Under the pieces are notes generated by a model. That model made no database searches and had not been told where the DNA came from. It saw only the letters and a list, made by a program, of their open reading frames with translations. Position numbers and translations under genes: made by a program. DNA of 64,000 bases from Dethiosulfatarculus sandiegensis (GTDB lineage Bacteria > Desulfobacterota > Desulfarculia > Desulfarculales > Desulfarculaceae): NCBI RefSeq assembly GCF_000931935.2, contig NZ_AZAC01000017.1, positions 99,048 to 163,047 of the forward strand, in the 5' to 3' direction. Shown one piece after another: positions 8,449-19,300 of this stretch; within the stretch, counting starts at the first letter, position 1, and every line of letters starts with the position of its first letter.

Positions 8449-10197
8449 TCAGGCCTTTTCATGGCCGCAGACCCCGCAGCGGGTGCATTTGGCAGGGTTG
8501 CAGTCCGGCGACTGTTTTTCCTGCTCCGCCCTTTTAGCCTCGGCCAGAAGATATGATTTGGTGATTTTGTGGTCCACAAAATCCCAGGGAAAGAGCTCAT
8601 CTTCCATCCTTTTGCGATCCGCATAAAAACCGGGGTCCAGATCCAGGGCGGCAAAGGCCCTTTGGGGATTGGGGTCCTTGGCCAGGGTCAGCAAAAGAGG
8701 GGCCAGGCGGCGGTCACCGCGAGACAGAACCGCCTGTAGCTCGGCGTATTTGGGCACATCGGCCACTATTTTCAGGTTGGGCATGCCGGCCAGTTCTTTT
8801 TTGACCCGGTTCATGCGTTTTTTTACAGTCTTAAGGGGAGCCATCGGCTGCCACTGAAAAGGGGTCCAGGGCTTGGGAATAAAGGCGTTCATGCTGATGG
8901 TCACCCGCCCCAGATACCCCCTGGCCCTGGAGAGGCTCACCACCTGCTGCCTTATGCGTTTTATGAGCCCTATCATTTCGGTTATGTCTTCTTCCGTCTC
9001 TTCGGGAAGGCCGACCATGAAATAGAGCCTTATGTTCGGAACCCCGCCCTGAATCAGTTTTTCCACCCCCCCGGCCAGGTCTTCCTCGGTCAAGTGCTTG
9101 TTTATGATTCTTCTCAGCCTGGGGCTGCCCGCCTCCGGGGCCAGGGCCACGGTCTGGTGTCGGCTCTGGGCCAGGGCCCTGACCAGATCATCGCCCAGCC
9201 GGTCCGCCCTTAAGCTTGAGACGGAAATCTTGCCGCCGAGCCTGATTACCTCACTGGCCAGATGATCTATGCCTTCAAGGTCGCTGGCCGCTGCGCAGAC
9301 CAACCCGATTTTGTCCCCGTTTTTCGCAGCCTCAAGGGCCGGTTCCATGAAATCGTCGGCATGCCCCAACCTGGGGGGGCGATAGATGTGACCGGCCGCG
9401 CAAAAACGGCAGCCATGGCCGCAGCCGCGCCCCACCTCCAGGAGCTTCATATCCGCCAGCTCCGGACCCTTGGACTGGAATACACTTTGGGCCATTCCCT
9501 TGGCAGGGCCTGTGTATTTGGGTGCTTTGATGCGTTCGGGCAGCCCCTGGGACGGGGTGAATGCTTTCAGCCTGCCGTCCGGGTGATAAAGAGGGGTGTA
9601 AAACATAGGCGCGTAAAAACCGGGGGCATTTTTTGAAAGATGGAGCAGTAATTCCTCCCTGGATTCCGTGGGAGCCTCTTCAAGGGCCTGGATAAAGGGG
9701 TCCAGGATTACTTCGGCCTCTCCCAATAAAAAGCCGTCCATCAAAAGGGCCAGGGGCTCGGGGTTAAGCATCATGGCCACACCACCGGCTATCACCGGCG
9801 GGCCGTTTCGTTTTTCCGCCCAAGGGTCGAGCCCTGCCATCTCAAGCATGCGTACAAGATTGGGGTAGTCGTTCTCAAAAGATATGGAGGCCAGGATCAG
9901 GTCAAACTCGTCAAGCGGCCGACAGGATTCCAGAGTCAGAAGCGGGGCCTTGGCTTTTTGTTGTATCTTGAGACCGGCCCGATCGGGTAAAAAGGCCCTT
10001 TCACAAAGGGTGTCCGCCCTTTGGTTCAACATATCATAGATCACGGCCAGGCCCAGGTTGGCCAGGCCCACCTGATAGGTGTTGGGGTAGAGCAGGGCTA
10101 CATTGAGCCTGCCCCCTGGTTCCTTTCTTACCCAGCCTGTTTCCTCCTTGAGGAGGTTTGCATGGTATTCTCTTACGGGCCAGAAGCGTTTAGCCAC
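8449..10197 (-). CDS. B12-binding-type radical SAM protein, TIGR03960-like
   Basis: A 582-residue protein. Residues 1-170 look like a cobalamin-binding-type Rossmann domain (LNVALLYPNTYQVGLANLGL). The radical SAM domain begins near 255 with VGRGCGHGCRFCAAGHIYRP, giving the C-x3-C-x2-C motif that binds the catalytic [4Fe-4S]. MVGLPEETEED and SMNAFIPKPWTPFQW are typical of the TIGR03960 family. The C-terminus adds a second cysteine cluster, CNPAKCTRCGVCG. The reaction of this family is unknown to me. In many genomes a TIGR03936 partner follows it, but none is here. The start is GTG at 10197; no close Shine-Dalgarno is visible. Confidence 0.85.
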   Translation of the reverse strand: MAKRFWPVREYHANLLKEETGWVRKEPGGRLNVALLYPNTYQVGLANLGLAVIYDMLNQRADTLCERAFLPDRAGLKIQQKAKAPLLTLESCRPLDEFDLILASISFENDYPNLVRMLEMAGLDPWAEKRNGPPVIAGGVAMMLNPEPLALLMDGFLLGEAEVILDPFIQALEEAPTESREELLLHLSKNAPGFYAPMFYTPLYHPDGRLKAFTPSQGLPERIKAPKYTGPAKGMAQSVFQSKGPELADMKLLEVGRGCGHGCRFCAAGHIYRPPRLGHADDFMEPALEAAKNGDKIGLVCAAASDLEGIDHLASEVIRLGGKISVSSLRADRLGDDLVRALAQSRHQTVALAPEAGSPRLRRIINKHLTEEDLAGGVEKLIQGGVPNIRLYFMVGLPEETEEDITEMIGLIKRIRQQVVSLSRARGYLGRVTISMNAFIPKPWTPFQWQPMAPLKTVKKRMNRVKKELAGMPNLKIVADVPKYAELQAVLSRGDRRLAPLLLTLAKDPNPQRAFAALDLDPGFYADRKRMEDELFPWDFVDHKITKSYLLAEAKRAEQEKQSPDCNPAKCTRCGVCGHEKA

Positions 10198-10370
10198 TTT
10201 TTTTCAGCCTTTTGGGGGTGTTGTATTAATAGGCAATTGATTACCATATAAAGGCCCCAAAGGCCACGTGTGCACCCCGGCTTGACGTCTTGCAAGCGCC
10301 CTGTCAGTCTTGAAACCACAAGCTACTGTCAATTCTCGGAGGTCGCCTCAAGGCAGGAAAAGGAGATTCC

Positions 10371-10847
10371 ATGGACACCAGTGACAGCCGCAGGCTGCTC
10401 GAAGAGCTTGCCAAACAGGGAGAAGAGGCCAACACCACCCGGGCGGCGGAGACTCTGGGGCTGGACCGTTCCCAAGCTGAGGATTTGACTGTGGCCCTCA
10501 TGGGCGAAGGCCTTTTGGAAATGGTCAGCTTGAGCGGCAAGGTGCGCCTGACGGAAAGCGGACGCCAGCTTTTGGGCGGTCAATCCGGGCTGGGCCCCGA
10601 AGACGGCTTGGAATCTTTGGTTGCGGATTTAGCCTCCTGGCGGGCCGGTGATATGGACCCTGTTTCCCTGCATGACTACACCCAGGACCTTAATTGCCTC
10701 AAGGCCCAGGCCAAACGCTCTGAGCCTCTCTTGCCTGTGGTGACAGCCTGCCTCAAAGCCATCCAGGACGCCCTTTCCAAAAATCCGGATTCAACAGCCA
10801 CTGAATTGTCCCGGCGTATAGGCGATTTTTTGAACACACAGCCCTAG
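10371..10847 (+). CDS. Small protein with winged-helix-like N-terminus, function unknown
   Basis: 158 residues, with the ATG at 10371 preceded by AAAAGGAGATTCC, a strong ribosome-binding site. Residues 1-70 are helical and read like a winged-helix module: AETLGLDRSQAEDLTVAL, then GLLEMVSLSGKVRLTESGRQ, where a helix-turn-helix is followed by a short beta-wing. The rest is acidic and alanine/leucine-rich with no recognised motif. It is divergent from the radical SAM gene and converges with the broken autotransporter, overlapping its stop by a few bases. It may be a DNA-binding regulator, but nothing in the context says of what. Confidence 0.65.
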   Translation: MDTSDSRRLLEELAKQGEEANTTRAAETLGLDRSQAEDLTVALMGEGLLEMVSLSGKVRLTESGRQLLGGQSGLGPEDGLESLVADLASWRAGDMDPVSLHDYTQDLNCLKAQAKRSEPLLPVVTACLKAIQDALSKNPDSTATELSRRIGDFLNTQP

Positions 10848-13745
10848 AAGCTAATCGTAAGCCCCGCGGTGAGTGCCTGGGCCTGGTAGTCGTCTGCCCA
10901 GGCCAGGTTGTAATGGAGATATAAATCCAGGTCTGGCTGCACAGACATCTGAATCCCCGCCTCAGTGAGCCAAAGGTCTTGGGGCAGGTCGGCTCCGTAT
11001 ACGGTAAAAGGTGCTGAGCCATAGCCCTTGAAAGCGGCCTGCAAAGATGGCCTGTCATGCTCCAGGCGATGCAGCCAGGAGAATTCCAGAGTGGGCAGAA
11101 TCTCCCAACTTTCTGTTTTAAAAGGCCTGCTCAGGCCAAATCCCAGGTTGGAGCCCAGGGAGTTGGTGTCGCGGTCGGCTATATTCAGGCCCAGGAAGCC
11201 CGCTCCGTTTTCAGTAAAGCCTTGTTCCTGCAAGGATTGGAACTTCAAACCCGCCTTGGGTTCAAAAAGCCATTTTTCAAAACGCAGCTCATAACCCAGG
11301 GTCAGGCTGGCTGCAAAGAGATCCGCCTCAAAGCCGGGCTTGGCTGAAAGGTGGGTGCCTTGAAAGTTGATTTGCCTGGAGGCGCTGTTGTCCAGACGGG
11401 CGTAAGAGGCGGTTAACCGGGCATAGCCGCCCTGGTATGCCGCTTTAGCGTAGAAGCCTGTGTGCAGGGCATAGATCTCGCCTGCGTAATTAACGTTGCC
11501 CCATGAAAGATGGCTGCGGGTGACTCCTGCGGCCAGGCCTGCGGCCAGCCAGTGGTTCAAGGCGTAATCCGCTCCCAGGGCTCCGCCGCCGGTTGATTGA
11601 CCGTAACCCCTAAAGCCGTTTGTCTGATCCTGATCCACCCACAACCCCAGGGCTCGGGCCCACATGTTCCAACCGCCGGATGCATGGGTTTCCGTATTGG
11701 GCCGCCTTTTAGGCAGATCCTGCATCCTCCAGGCCATGGCCTTGTCAAAGAGTTCGCCGCTGTTTAAAGAGGCCGCGCTGAAGGCGGTGTACATCTCCGG
11801 GTTCAGTGCGCTTATTACCTGCCCGATTTGGTTTGCCTTCAGGCCAAAGTCCAGGGACAGGAGAAAGTTTTCCATCTGCCCCAAGGCCAGGGGCATTAGG
11901 CTGTCAAGGCCTCGGCCGGTTTGGGCCGCGCCGCCTGTACCGAATTCACCGTAGGATCTACGGTTCACAACCAGGTTAAGGGTTGATCCTTCCGCCTTTT
12001 GACCCAGGCTAAGCACCGCAGAATTTGGCTGGCATTCGATATAATCAAAAGCCCCGCTCACCCCGTCACCCGCGGTGATGAGTTCCCAGGAAAATCCGTC
12101 AGTATAAAGGGCCCTTGGCAGTGAAGTAGTGGATAAGGTTCCGCCGTTTATGGTCACCATACCTGAGACCGAGAGCAGATCACAGGAGCCGTTTCCCCCT
12201 CTCTCCGCGATAAAGGTGGAGCCCGGTTCAAAGGTGACCGAACTGGCCACATTCAAGGTGCCTATGGAGTTGCCCGGACTTATAACGCCTGCGTTGATGA
12301 TATCGGAGTGGATGACGCCTGTGCCGTTGATAAGTCCGGTATTTGCAAGGGTTACAGTGCTCAACAGGCCGTTTACATTGAGAGTGCCCGAGTTTTGGGT
12401 GCTCCCCGCGATAAGGGCCCGGCCGTTTATCACGGCCGGGCCGCTGTTGGTGAGGTTCTTTGCACCCAAAGATCCGTTCACTTCAAGATAACCTTGGTTG
12501 CTGACCTTGCCGCCTATTACCGCCTTGCCGCTGAAATAGGCCCGGCCTTTGTTACCGAGGTTGGATGCGGTGAGGTGATTTGCGGCATTGAGGGTGCCTG
12601 TGTTCATCACGCCGCCGTTTATGTTGGTTACCCCGTAAAATCCGACTGTGCCTGAATTATTGAGGCTGCCTGCGCTGAAGGTGCTTGATGAGCTGAGCGT
12701 GCCGCTGTTGTTGACGCCGTCGTCTATGGTGGTGTTTCCGTCAAAGGTTGCGGTAGCGCTGCCCGTGTTTTCTAGGCTGTTTGCACTAAAAGTGTCTGTG
12801 GCGCTGAGCGCACCGCTGTTGGTGACCTGGCTGCTGAAGCTCACCGGGCCGTTAAAAGTGGCTGTGCCCTGGTTATTCAAGCTGGGGCCGCTTAAGCTGC
12901 TGTTCAAGGTCAGAGAGCCGCCGCTGGTTACTGTAGACTCCAGGTTCAAGATCCAGTCACCGGTGAGCCAGGTGTCACCGTCTACATAAAGGCCCAGGTT
13001 CTCGAAGTTCAGGTACTTGGCTCCGATGCTGCTGGAGTCTATGGTCCCGGAAGCGCCGAAATACAGGTTGTCTGCGCCTTCCTGGCCGTCGACCACTCCG
13101 GCCACGCAAGAGCCGTGGAGGATGTAAACCGTGTCGTCCGCATCACCGGCAAAAATGCCTCCGCCCACGGTGCCGGAATTGTATACGGTGTTTCACGCCC
13201 AGCCGCTTGAACATCCTACGCCGTTGTTTAAGGTGCCGTAGATGCTGCCGCCCACTGTATGTACCGTTATTGGTTATGGTGTTTCCACCTCCTGTGGCGT
13301 TTGTGTAGTAATTTAAGGGGCCGTAGATATTGTCCTGGACTCTGCCAAAGTTTTTGATTATGTTTTCGCCGCCGCTCGAGTATTGTTTGCTGTTATAAGT
13401 GCCGAAGATAGTGCCGTCTACGGTGCCCGAGTTTTGTATACTGTTTTGGCCGCCGGTCGCGTATTTACCTTGGTTGAAACTGCCATAGATATCCATGTTT
13501 ACTATACCGTTGTTTTGTGTATTGTTTTGACCACCACTGGCGTTGTCGGCAACATTGTCGTTTGCAATGATGCATTGGCTGACAGACCCGGTTGTTTCAT
13601 TGGTCATGTTGTCCGGATTGCCGGTGCCCACCCAGTCTCCGGCGATAGCTTCGCTGTTGACCAGGTCGTCGGCGTGGGCGTTTAATGGTATGGCAAGGAT
13701 AAGGAGTATGAGCAAGGTGATTGACAGGCGTGGCAAATAGTGCAT
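10844..13745 (-). pseudogene. Autotransporter (type Va) with frameshift and in-frame stop
   Basis: Two reading frames form one original gene. The upstream frame (13143-13745) has a signal peptide (SITLLILLILAIPLNAHA) and glycine/asparagine-rich passenger repeats of the type GGQNNTQNNGIV...IYG. The downstream frame (from 13168) continues the passenger as N-S-G-T-L-N repeats, and the last roughly 280 residues form a beta-barrel ending ALTAGLTISF, with the terminal phenylalanine of outer-membrane barrels. The frame changes at a TACA tandem duplication (plus-strand TGTATGTA, 13256-13263); removing four bases restores NNGTVGGSIYGTLNN. An in-frame TGA then follows at 13193-13195, so two lesions separate the signal peptide from the barrel. 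It is a decayed gene, or contains sequencing errors. Confidence 0.8.
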
Positions 13746-14176
13746 TTTATTATCTTTAATAATTGAAGCTACAGTCCCGGCAATCTGAAATCTAAATATC
13801 TAAGCTTTGCTGTTCCGTATCGGGTTTATTTATTTGAAAAACCTAAATTCTTGTTAATTTTCAATAATATAGGGGCTTTTATTTACACCGTATAGTAAAG
13901 TAACTGCTGTTAAAGTTGAAGCATTAAATAATATATTTTAATGATAAATAATATTATTTTTTAGCCTGGATAATAGTAAGATACTTAAAAAATAAAAATT
14001 GCAGGGGCATGTTTGGTGGTAAATATAATGCTGTGGCCCCATGCTCGGGACCATTGGTGGTGGGGTAAGATGGCGGATTTGAAGTTGCCGGGAGCCTTAA
14101 CCGTTTGGTTGGGTTCTTTTGGGCTAAAATGGAAAAAAGCCCACGCCGAAAAGCGGGGACTTGGTCGGCAAATTTG
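13746..14176. other. AT-rich intergenic region, no gene seen
   Basis: This is strongly AT-rich near 13830-13990 and contains no reading frame with a believable ribosome-binding site or protein-like composition. It probably holds the promoter of the autotransporter and the 3' region of the HesB gene. A short hairpin GGGCT/AAGCCC lies near 14120-14143. Confidence 0.5.
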
Positions 14177-14209
14177 AACCCGCCCCTTGTGATCAAGGGG
14201 CGGGTTTTT
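14177..14209 (+). terminator. Strong GC-rich hairpin downstream of the HesB gene
   Basis: The perfect stem AACCCGCCCCTTG / CAAGGGGCGGGTT is followed by TTTTT on the plus strand. It lies 22 bases beyond the minus-strand HesB stop, so it may work in both directions. Confidence 0.65.
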
Positions 14210-14230
14210 AAACATAACCTATGTTAGGCC

Positions 14231-14554
14231 TTAGCAGCTGCAGGAAGCTCCGCAGGTGTTTCCGCCGCCAAGTGGGTTATCCGAAGAAAGGACAAATCCC
14301 TGCTGCCAGCCGTTATCCACAAAATCGACTTTTACGTTACCACTTTTTTCCATGAGATCTTTGTCGATCAGGTAGGTCAATCCGTCAACTTCGTACTTTT
14401 CGTCTGCGTCCTTTGGCTCGTCCAGAACCAATCTCAAAGAAGGACCTCCTCAGCCGCCGGACTGGAGATAGACCCGCAGGCTGGCAGAGTCCACCTGCTT
14501 CTCGGCCAGGAAAGACCTGATTGCCTTGCTGGCGCTTTCAGTGACATCAACCAT
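14231..14554 (-). CDS. HesB/IscA-like selenoprotein (in-frame UGA = Sec35)
   Basis: Read through one in-frame TGA (14450-14452), the frame from ATG 14554 encodes a 107-residue A-type Fe-S carrier-like protein. The start is MVDVTESASKAIRSFL. Selenocysteine falls at residue 35 in LQSGG-U-GGPSLRLVLD. This is exactly where E. coli IscA has its first cluster cysteine, Cys35, in T-S-G-C-S-G. The C-terminus NTCGASCSC supplies the remaining ligands. Sequence on both sides of the TGA matches the family, so this is not two genes and the frame is intact. Sec-containing HesB-like proteins are known from Sec-decoding bacteria, including Deltaproteobacteria. I can sketch only weak pairings after the UGA (GUCC at +5 with GGAC further on), so the SECIS element is unproven. 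A gene finder that ignores Sec would start at the TTG at 14437. Confidence 0.85.
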
Positions 14555-14866
14555 GATAACTCCCTTAGTTGGTGTTAGTAGTATTTCCTACTAAAGTAAT
14601 ATGGCAACGGAAAGGGGCCTACGCAAGGTGTGACCCCTGTTTTTTTTCATAAATCTTGCCGGAGTTTTAATTTATTCCGTAAAGACTCCATAATTTCCTA
14701 GGAATTCACTTGGGAACCTTGGACAAACTTATATAGGCTACAAACCCACTTGTCAAAGCAAAGCCGCCTTGAATCAAGCTTCAAGGCGGCTTTGTGAAAT
14801 CCCTGAAAAAATAAGGTGAAGCAACTGATCCTTCAGCTCCGGTCGATACGGGCCCGGCGCCTTTAA
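14555..14866. other. Intergenic region upstream of the HesB selenoprotein gene
   Basis: This 312-bp stretch holds the promoter region of the HesB gene and the terminator hairpin of the M20 gene at 14760-14793. I see no coding sequence. Confidence 0.5.
14760..14793 (-). terminator. Terminator-like hairpin downstream of the M20 peptidase
   Basis: The perfect 14-bp stem AAAGCCGCCTTGAA / TTCAAGGCGGCTTT has a 6-base loop and lies between the M20 gene and the HesB promoter. Confidence 0.65.
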
Positions 14867-16099
14867 TCAGTCTGCCTGGGCTGTGAACAAGAGGGCGAAT
14901 ATCTTGGCATCCTGTACAAGATCGCTCATAAGGCAAAATTCATTGGGCGTGTGGGCCGTGTCCTGGAAAGTGGCCCAAACCGCGGCAGGCAGGCCCTTTT
15001 CCCGGAAAAGCGCGGCCACACTGCCGCCGCCTATCCCACCGGCCCTGGCCTCCAGGCCGGTAACCGCCTTGATAGCCTTTGCAAGGGCCGTCACCACCGG
15101 GGCATCGGCGGAAGTGGCAGGCGGAGACTGATAACCCTGGACCCGTTCAACCTCGACCCTCACCCCTTCTTCCTCGGCAATGGCCTGAAATTTAACCCTG
15201 AAGGCCTTTTCCACCTCATCGACCTTGATTCCAGGCAGGATGCGGCAGTCAACATAAAAGGTGTCCTGGCCCGGAACCGTGTTCACATTCGGCACTCCGG
15301 CCTCTTTTTTGGTGGGTTCCATGGTGGATCCCGGAGGTGAGAAAAGATCGTCTTTTTGGGGAAACTGGTCCCTCACCTCATAGGTGGCCCTTATCATGCG
15401 GGCCGAGGCATAGAGCGCATTTTTACCCTTTTCCGGAGTGCTGGCGTGAATTTGGGTTCCGTAAACGTCAACCTTAAGCCAAAGGATGGACTTTTCCGAT
15501 ATCTCTATGAGGCCGCCGTCCGCCTCTCCTGAATCGGGCACCACGATGAGGTCATCTGCGGAAAAGATTTCAGCATGATTTTCCAAGAGATAACCCAGAC
15601 CGTACTCACTGCCGGTCTCCTCGTCGCTGACCAGAATCAAACCCACCTTGCCGGCCGGTTTGATTCCCAGATCGATCAAGGCCTTGAGTCCGAAATAGGA
15701 GCTTACGATCCCGGCCTGATCATCCAGAACCCCCCTGCCGTAGAGCTTGTCACCGTCTACCCGCACCTGCCAGGGATCGCTTTCCCACAAGTCCAGCGGC
15801 CCGGTGGGAACCACATCCAGATGACTGAGCACCCAGATGGTGGGGCCGTCCCCCCCGGAGAGGCAGGCGGTTAAATTGGGGCGGAATCCGCACTCCACCC
15901 TGGAGTCCGGGGCATCGTATCTGGTTATCTCAAGTCCCAGCTCTGTCAGCCATTTTTCAGCCAACAGGGCCTTATCAAGTTCTCCCTGCCCCTGGTTCTG
16001 TGGCCCCAGGGCCGGGGTGCCGGTGAATTGCTTCTGCATTTCAAGCATTTGGCCGCTATAGGAAGCGGCCTGTTTGGTGAGCTTTTCAGCCAAGGACAT
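14867..16099 (-). CDS. M20 family metallopeptidase / amidohydrolase (ArgE/DapE/CPG2 type)
   Basis: 410 residues. The zinc ligands and catalytic residues of the M20 family are visible. VLSHLDVVPTGP near residue 92 has the first His and the catalytic Asp. RGVLDDQAGIV near 127 has the bridging Asp. SDEETGSEYGLG near 160 has the catalytic Glu followed by a ligand Glu. VVPDSGEAD near 187 and DTAHTPNEF near 385 supply the last ligands. The dimerisation (lid) domain lies about 200-315. The likely activity is hydrolysis of a peptide or N-acyl amide bond in the cytoplasm. Similar proteins are annotated as dipeptidases or succinyl-diaminopimelate desuccinylases, and the sequence does not choose between them. 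The ATG at 16099 follows CAGGAG. Monocistronic. Confidence 0.87.
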   Translation of the reverse strand: MSLAEKLTKQAASYSGQMLEMQKQFTGTPALGPQNQGQGELDKALLAEKWLTELGLEITRYDAPDSRVECGFRPNLTACLSGGDGPTIWVLSHLDVVPTGPLDLWESDPWQVRVDGDKLYGRGVLDDQAGIVSSYFGLKALIDLGIKPAGKVGLILVSDEETGSEYGLGYLLENHAEIFSADDLIVVPDSGEADGGLIEISEKSILWLKVDVYGTQIHASTPEKGKNALYASARMIRATYEVRDQFPQKDDLFSPPGSTMEPTKKEAGVPNVNTVPGQDTFYVDCRILPGIKVDEVEKAFRVKFQAIAEEEGVRVEVERVQGYQSPPATSADAPVVTALAKAIKAVTGLEARAGGIGGGSVAALFREKGLPAAVWATFQDTAHTPNEFCLMSDLVQDAKIFALLFTAQAD

Positions 16100-16262
16100 G
16101 GCTTTACTCCTGATAGTAATTTAAGCATAAATAGATATTTCGCCCTGCCGCTTTAGGCGGTCAAGGGCCCATGGCTTTCATGTTATAATACATAATTTAA
16201 CTGAACAAAATGAGCCTTCAAACATTAGCAGGCCGTCCTCAAACAGCCTGTCAGATTAAAAT

Positions 16263-16279
16263 CCGCCCCAAGGGGCGGG
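16263..16279 (+). promoter_or_regulatory. Hairpin in the 5' leader of the 1539-aa gene
   Basis: CCGCCCC-AA-GGGGCGG is an inverted repeat ending 22 bases before the chosen ATG. It could be a leader structure or the end of an upstream transcript; no T-run follows. Confidence 0.35.
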
Positions 16280-16301
16280 AATTTCCAATTTGAGGCAGAC
16301 G

Positions 16302-19300
16302 ATGGCCAAGTTTATAAATTCGCCTGACGTGGCCCGTTTTTCAGGCCTGTACAGTTTTATTTCTCCGGAAACCTATCAGGAACTGGGCGTGGACCCGGAC
16401 GACCTTCCCTTAGGGGCCTTCCCGGCCAGGGATCATCCGCCTTTTTTGCCCAACCGGTTTGGGGGCAACGCCTATGGCCTGGGTTTTTTTGAACAAAGCC
16501 TGTTGCCCGCCAAGGAAATACAACTTCTGGAAAAGGTGGATTTTTCTTGCCCCGAACAGGTTGTTCAGCATTGGCGGGAGTTGAATTACACCTTTAAACG
16601 TCTGGGGCTTTTGATTCGTTTCACCCGTTTTGGCAACCCCTATTATCTCATTCCCAGGCAATATGTGGCTCACTATCTGGTGGAGTTGCAGGCCAGGGCG
16701 GATGAGATAGTGAACTTTTTGCGCGGGGTGTTGGCCAGGCATTTGACCGAGAGCCTTAAAGTCGGTATTTTGGCCGAGGACAGCCATCTGCTTCTGCCTG
16801 AGTTGCAAAACCGTGTTCCCCACATGAGTTACCGTGTAATTTCCAGTCTGCGGCAACTTTTTAATAAAAATAATAAGTTCGATGCCCTGGTCCTGGTGGG
16901 GGACCCAAGGGACTTTGTCCTTTCCAAAAAGATGGGCGCCGGTCCCCTGGACCAAAAAGTACGGGACTCCTATGGTTATTTTGCCTTTACCCGGTTTTAT
17001 GAGCTCTTAACCAATGCCGGAGAGCTGTTGATTCTTTGTGACAGACCTTTGATCGACTCTCAGGAGACCATGGAGGTCAGGTTTTTAAATGAGCTGGATT
17101 ATAAGCGTTTTCTGATTTATTCCCATGTCTATAAAACCAAGCGCCGCTACTTAAGCTCCCCTACCCTGGCTGATTCCATAAACCGTTTTGACTTTAATGC
17201 CTTTCTCTCGGGACCTCGCCTTTACAACGAAACAGTGGAGGGACTTTTGGAGGGCAGGGCCCTGGAACAGGTGACTCCCGCTGAACTCGATGCCCTGCCT
17301 TATCAGAACTTGGAGCTGGCCAAGGGAGCGGAACATACGGTTATGACCGCCTGGGCCCGCTGGTTGGAGCCTTTTTTCAGCACCGAGATCCTTGATACGG
17401 TTTTGCCCAGGTTGCAGAAGGAGGAGTGGTCTAAACGCTATGAAGTGGACAGCCGTTTTTCAGCCACTCACCTGGTTTTCAAGGGGCGGGTTAAAAAGGC
17501 CCAGGTGACCTTGGATCAGGTTCAGGCGGACTTGACTCCCCGCCGTCTGGCGGGCTGCGACCCCAAACTTTTGGCTAATTATAAGGATTCCTTTGCCTAT
17601 GTGCTGAAAGTCCTGAAGATCCTGAAAAAGGTCAGGGAGGGCCGCTTCCGGGACCTGCCCGGCCTGGAGTTGAGCAGGCTGCGCAAGCCCTTTGAGACCT
17701 TTCACCGCATCCAGGAAGTCCTGGATGTGATAATGCTCATGGAAAAATCCAGGCTTTTGGCTCGGTTTGAGGATCGTTTGAACCCCGAAGACATCATGGG
17801 ACATCGCACGCCGGTTTTGGAAAATCTGGAAAAGCTCGGCATGATGGGGCTTGAACCCGGGGTGTTGCACCAGCTGTATCTGATTGTGCTGGGTCATTCC
17901 ACCATGACTCGGGTGACCTTTGGCAAACTGCCTGAAACCACTTTGCGTCAGCTTACCAGGCTTGAGTTTTATCGCAGCCTGGAAGAGGCGGTTGACATGC
18001 TCAGGCTTTTCAGGCTGATGAGCGTGGCCGAGGCCTCTGCCGCAGGCAGCCGTTCTCTGACCAAGCAGCAGGCCAGGGAGTTGTTTTCCCTTTATGACGA
18101 CGCCATCAGTGTGGTCTCTGATCCCGAGTTGGATTGGGATGAGATCATGGCCCAGCGGGACCAGGAGATGGGCGGGGTGCAGGCCAAGGCCATGCGCAAG
18201 ATGTTGAAGCTCTTTGACCGCTTTGAATTCCTGGATAACTGGCGTTCCCTGACCAGTACAGGCCCCAGGCAAAAGGAAGCCATGGCCGACTACGATCCTA
18301 AAAAGCTTTCCCGCATCTATGATGTGGTGGCCCTGGATCAACAGATGCAGCGGTTTTTGGGCAGGTTTTATGAGGGAGACTCCACGGCCAGACCCTATTT
18401 TTACCGGGCGCTTTTAAGTTGCGAGATGCACGGCACCGGCAGGCTTTTGCCGGTCTTGGGGCCCTCGGCGGGCTTTACACTGCTTTGGATCTGTGTGCAT
18501 TTGAGCGAAAGAAAACTTTTGAACTTCAACAACCTCCTGGATGGCCAGGGGGCGGGTCCGAAAGAAGAGCGCCTGGCCAAGCTGAGAAATTCCCTGGATG
18601 AACTCACCCCGGAGATGCTTTCCCCGGACTGGCTCACAAGGTTGCTTCGCACACTCAAGGAAAAGGGCGAGGCCTATATCTATGGCTCCGGGTTATATCT
18701 GGTGGTGGAGCCCTCAACCGATGCCCTTTCCCCTAAATTTATAGATGCTCAGGAAGAGTTGAACCGCCTGGAAAGAGATGCGAAAGAGGTGGTGAAAAAA
18801 AATCTCTTCCAGGTGCCCTGGTTCATGCTAAAGGCAATGGACAACCGTTTTGACGAGTTGGGGCGTTTTTTGGGCGCCTTGGGGCGTTCCAGCCCCTTAA
18901 GCAGGATCGGCCGTTCGGGTTTGCCTGAGATGGCTCGCCACCTGGCCAGTTTTTCCTGGCAGATAGAGCAGTATATCCTGGAACAGCTTCTTTCCCTGCC
19001 GGTTTTTGCCGCCAACTTAAAGAGGCTTCTGGAATTTTGCCCCCACATTATGCAAAGGCTTTTACCCACCGCCCGGGCAGAAGTTGAAATGGCGGCCAAA
19101 CAGGCCAGGGCCGATAAATTGGGGGCTCTTTACGAGCACAGCCTGGAAGGTTTCCAGGATATGCTTTTAAGTCACGAGGCGGCCAGGAGTGAATTCGGCC
19201 CCAATGCCGCCGGGATCGTGGGGGTCACCCCCAGGCAGTTTGAGCAGCTCTCGGCCACCCTGACTCAGGTTTTGGAAAAAAAACCCGAAACAGGCCTTTT

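Noticed and set aside
13256..13263. TACA repeat as a phase-variation switch in the autotransporter
   Set aside because: Only two copies, and a separate in-frame stop remains after frame correction, so slippage would not restore the protein.
13954..14215. Two overlapping minus-strand frames of 76-80 codons
   Set aside because: They cross the GC-rich terminator hairpin and an AT-rich stretch and have no coding signature.
14231..14437. A 68-residue gene starting at TTG 14437
   Set aside because: It is only the part of the HesB gene after the UGA; the family's N-terminal half lies upstream in the same frame, starting at ATG 14554.
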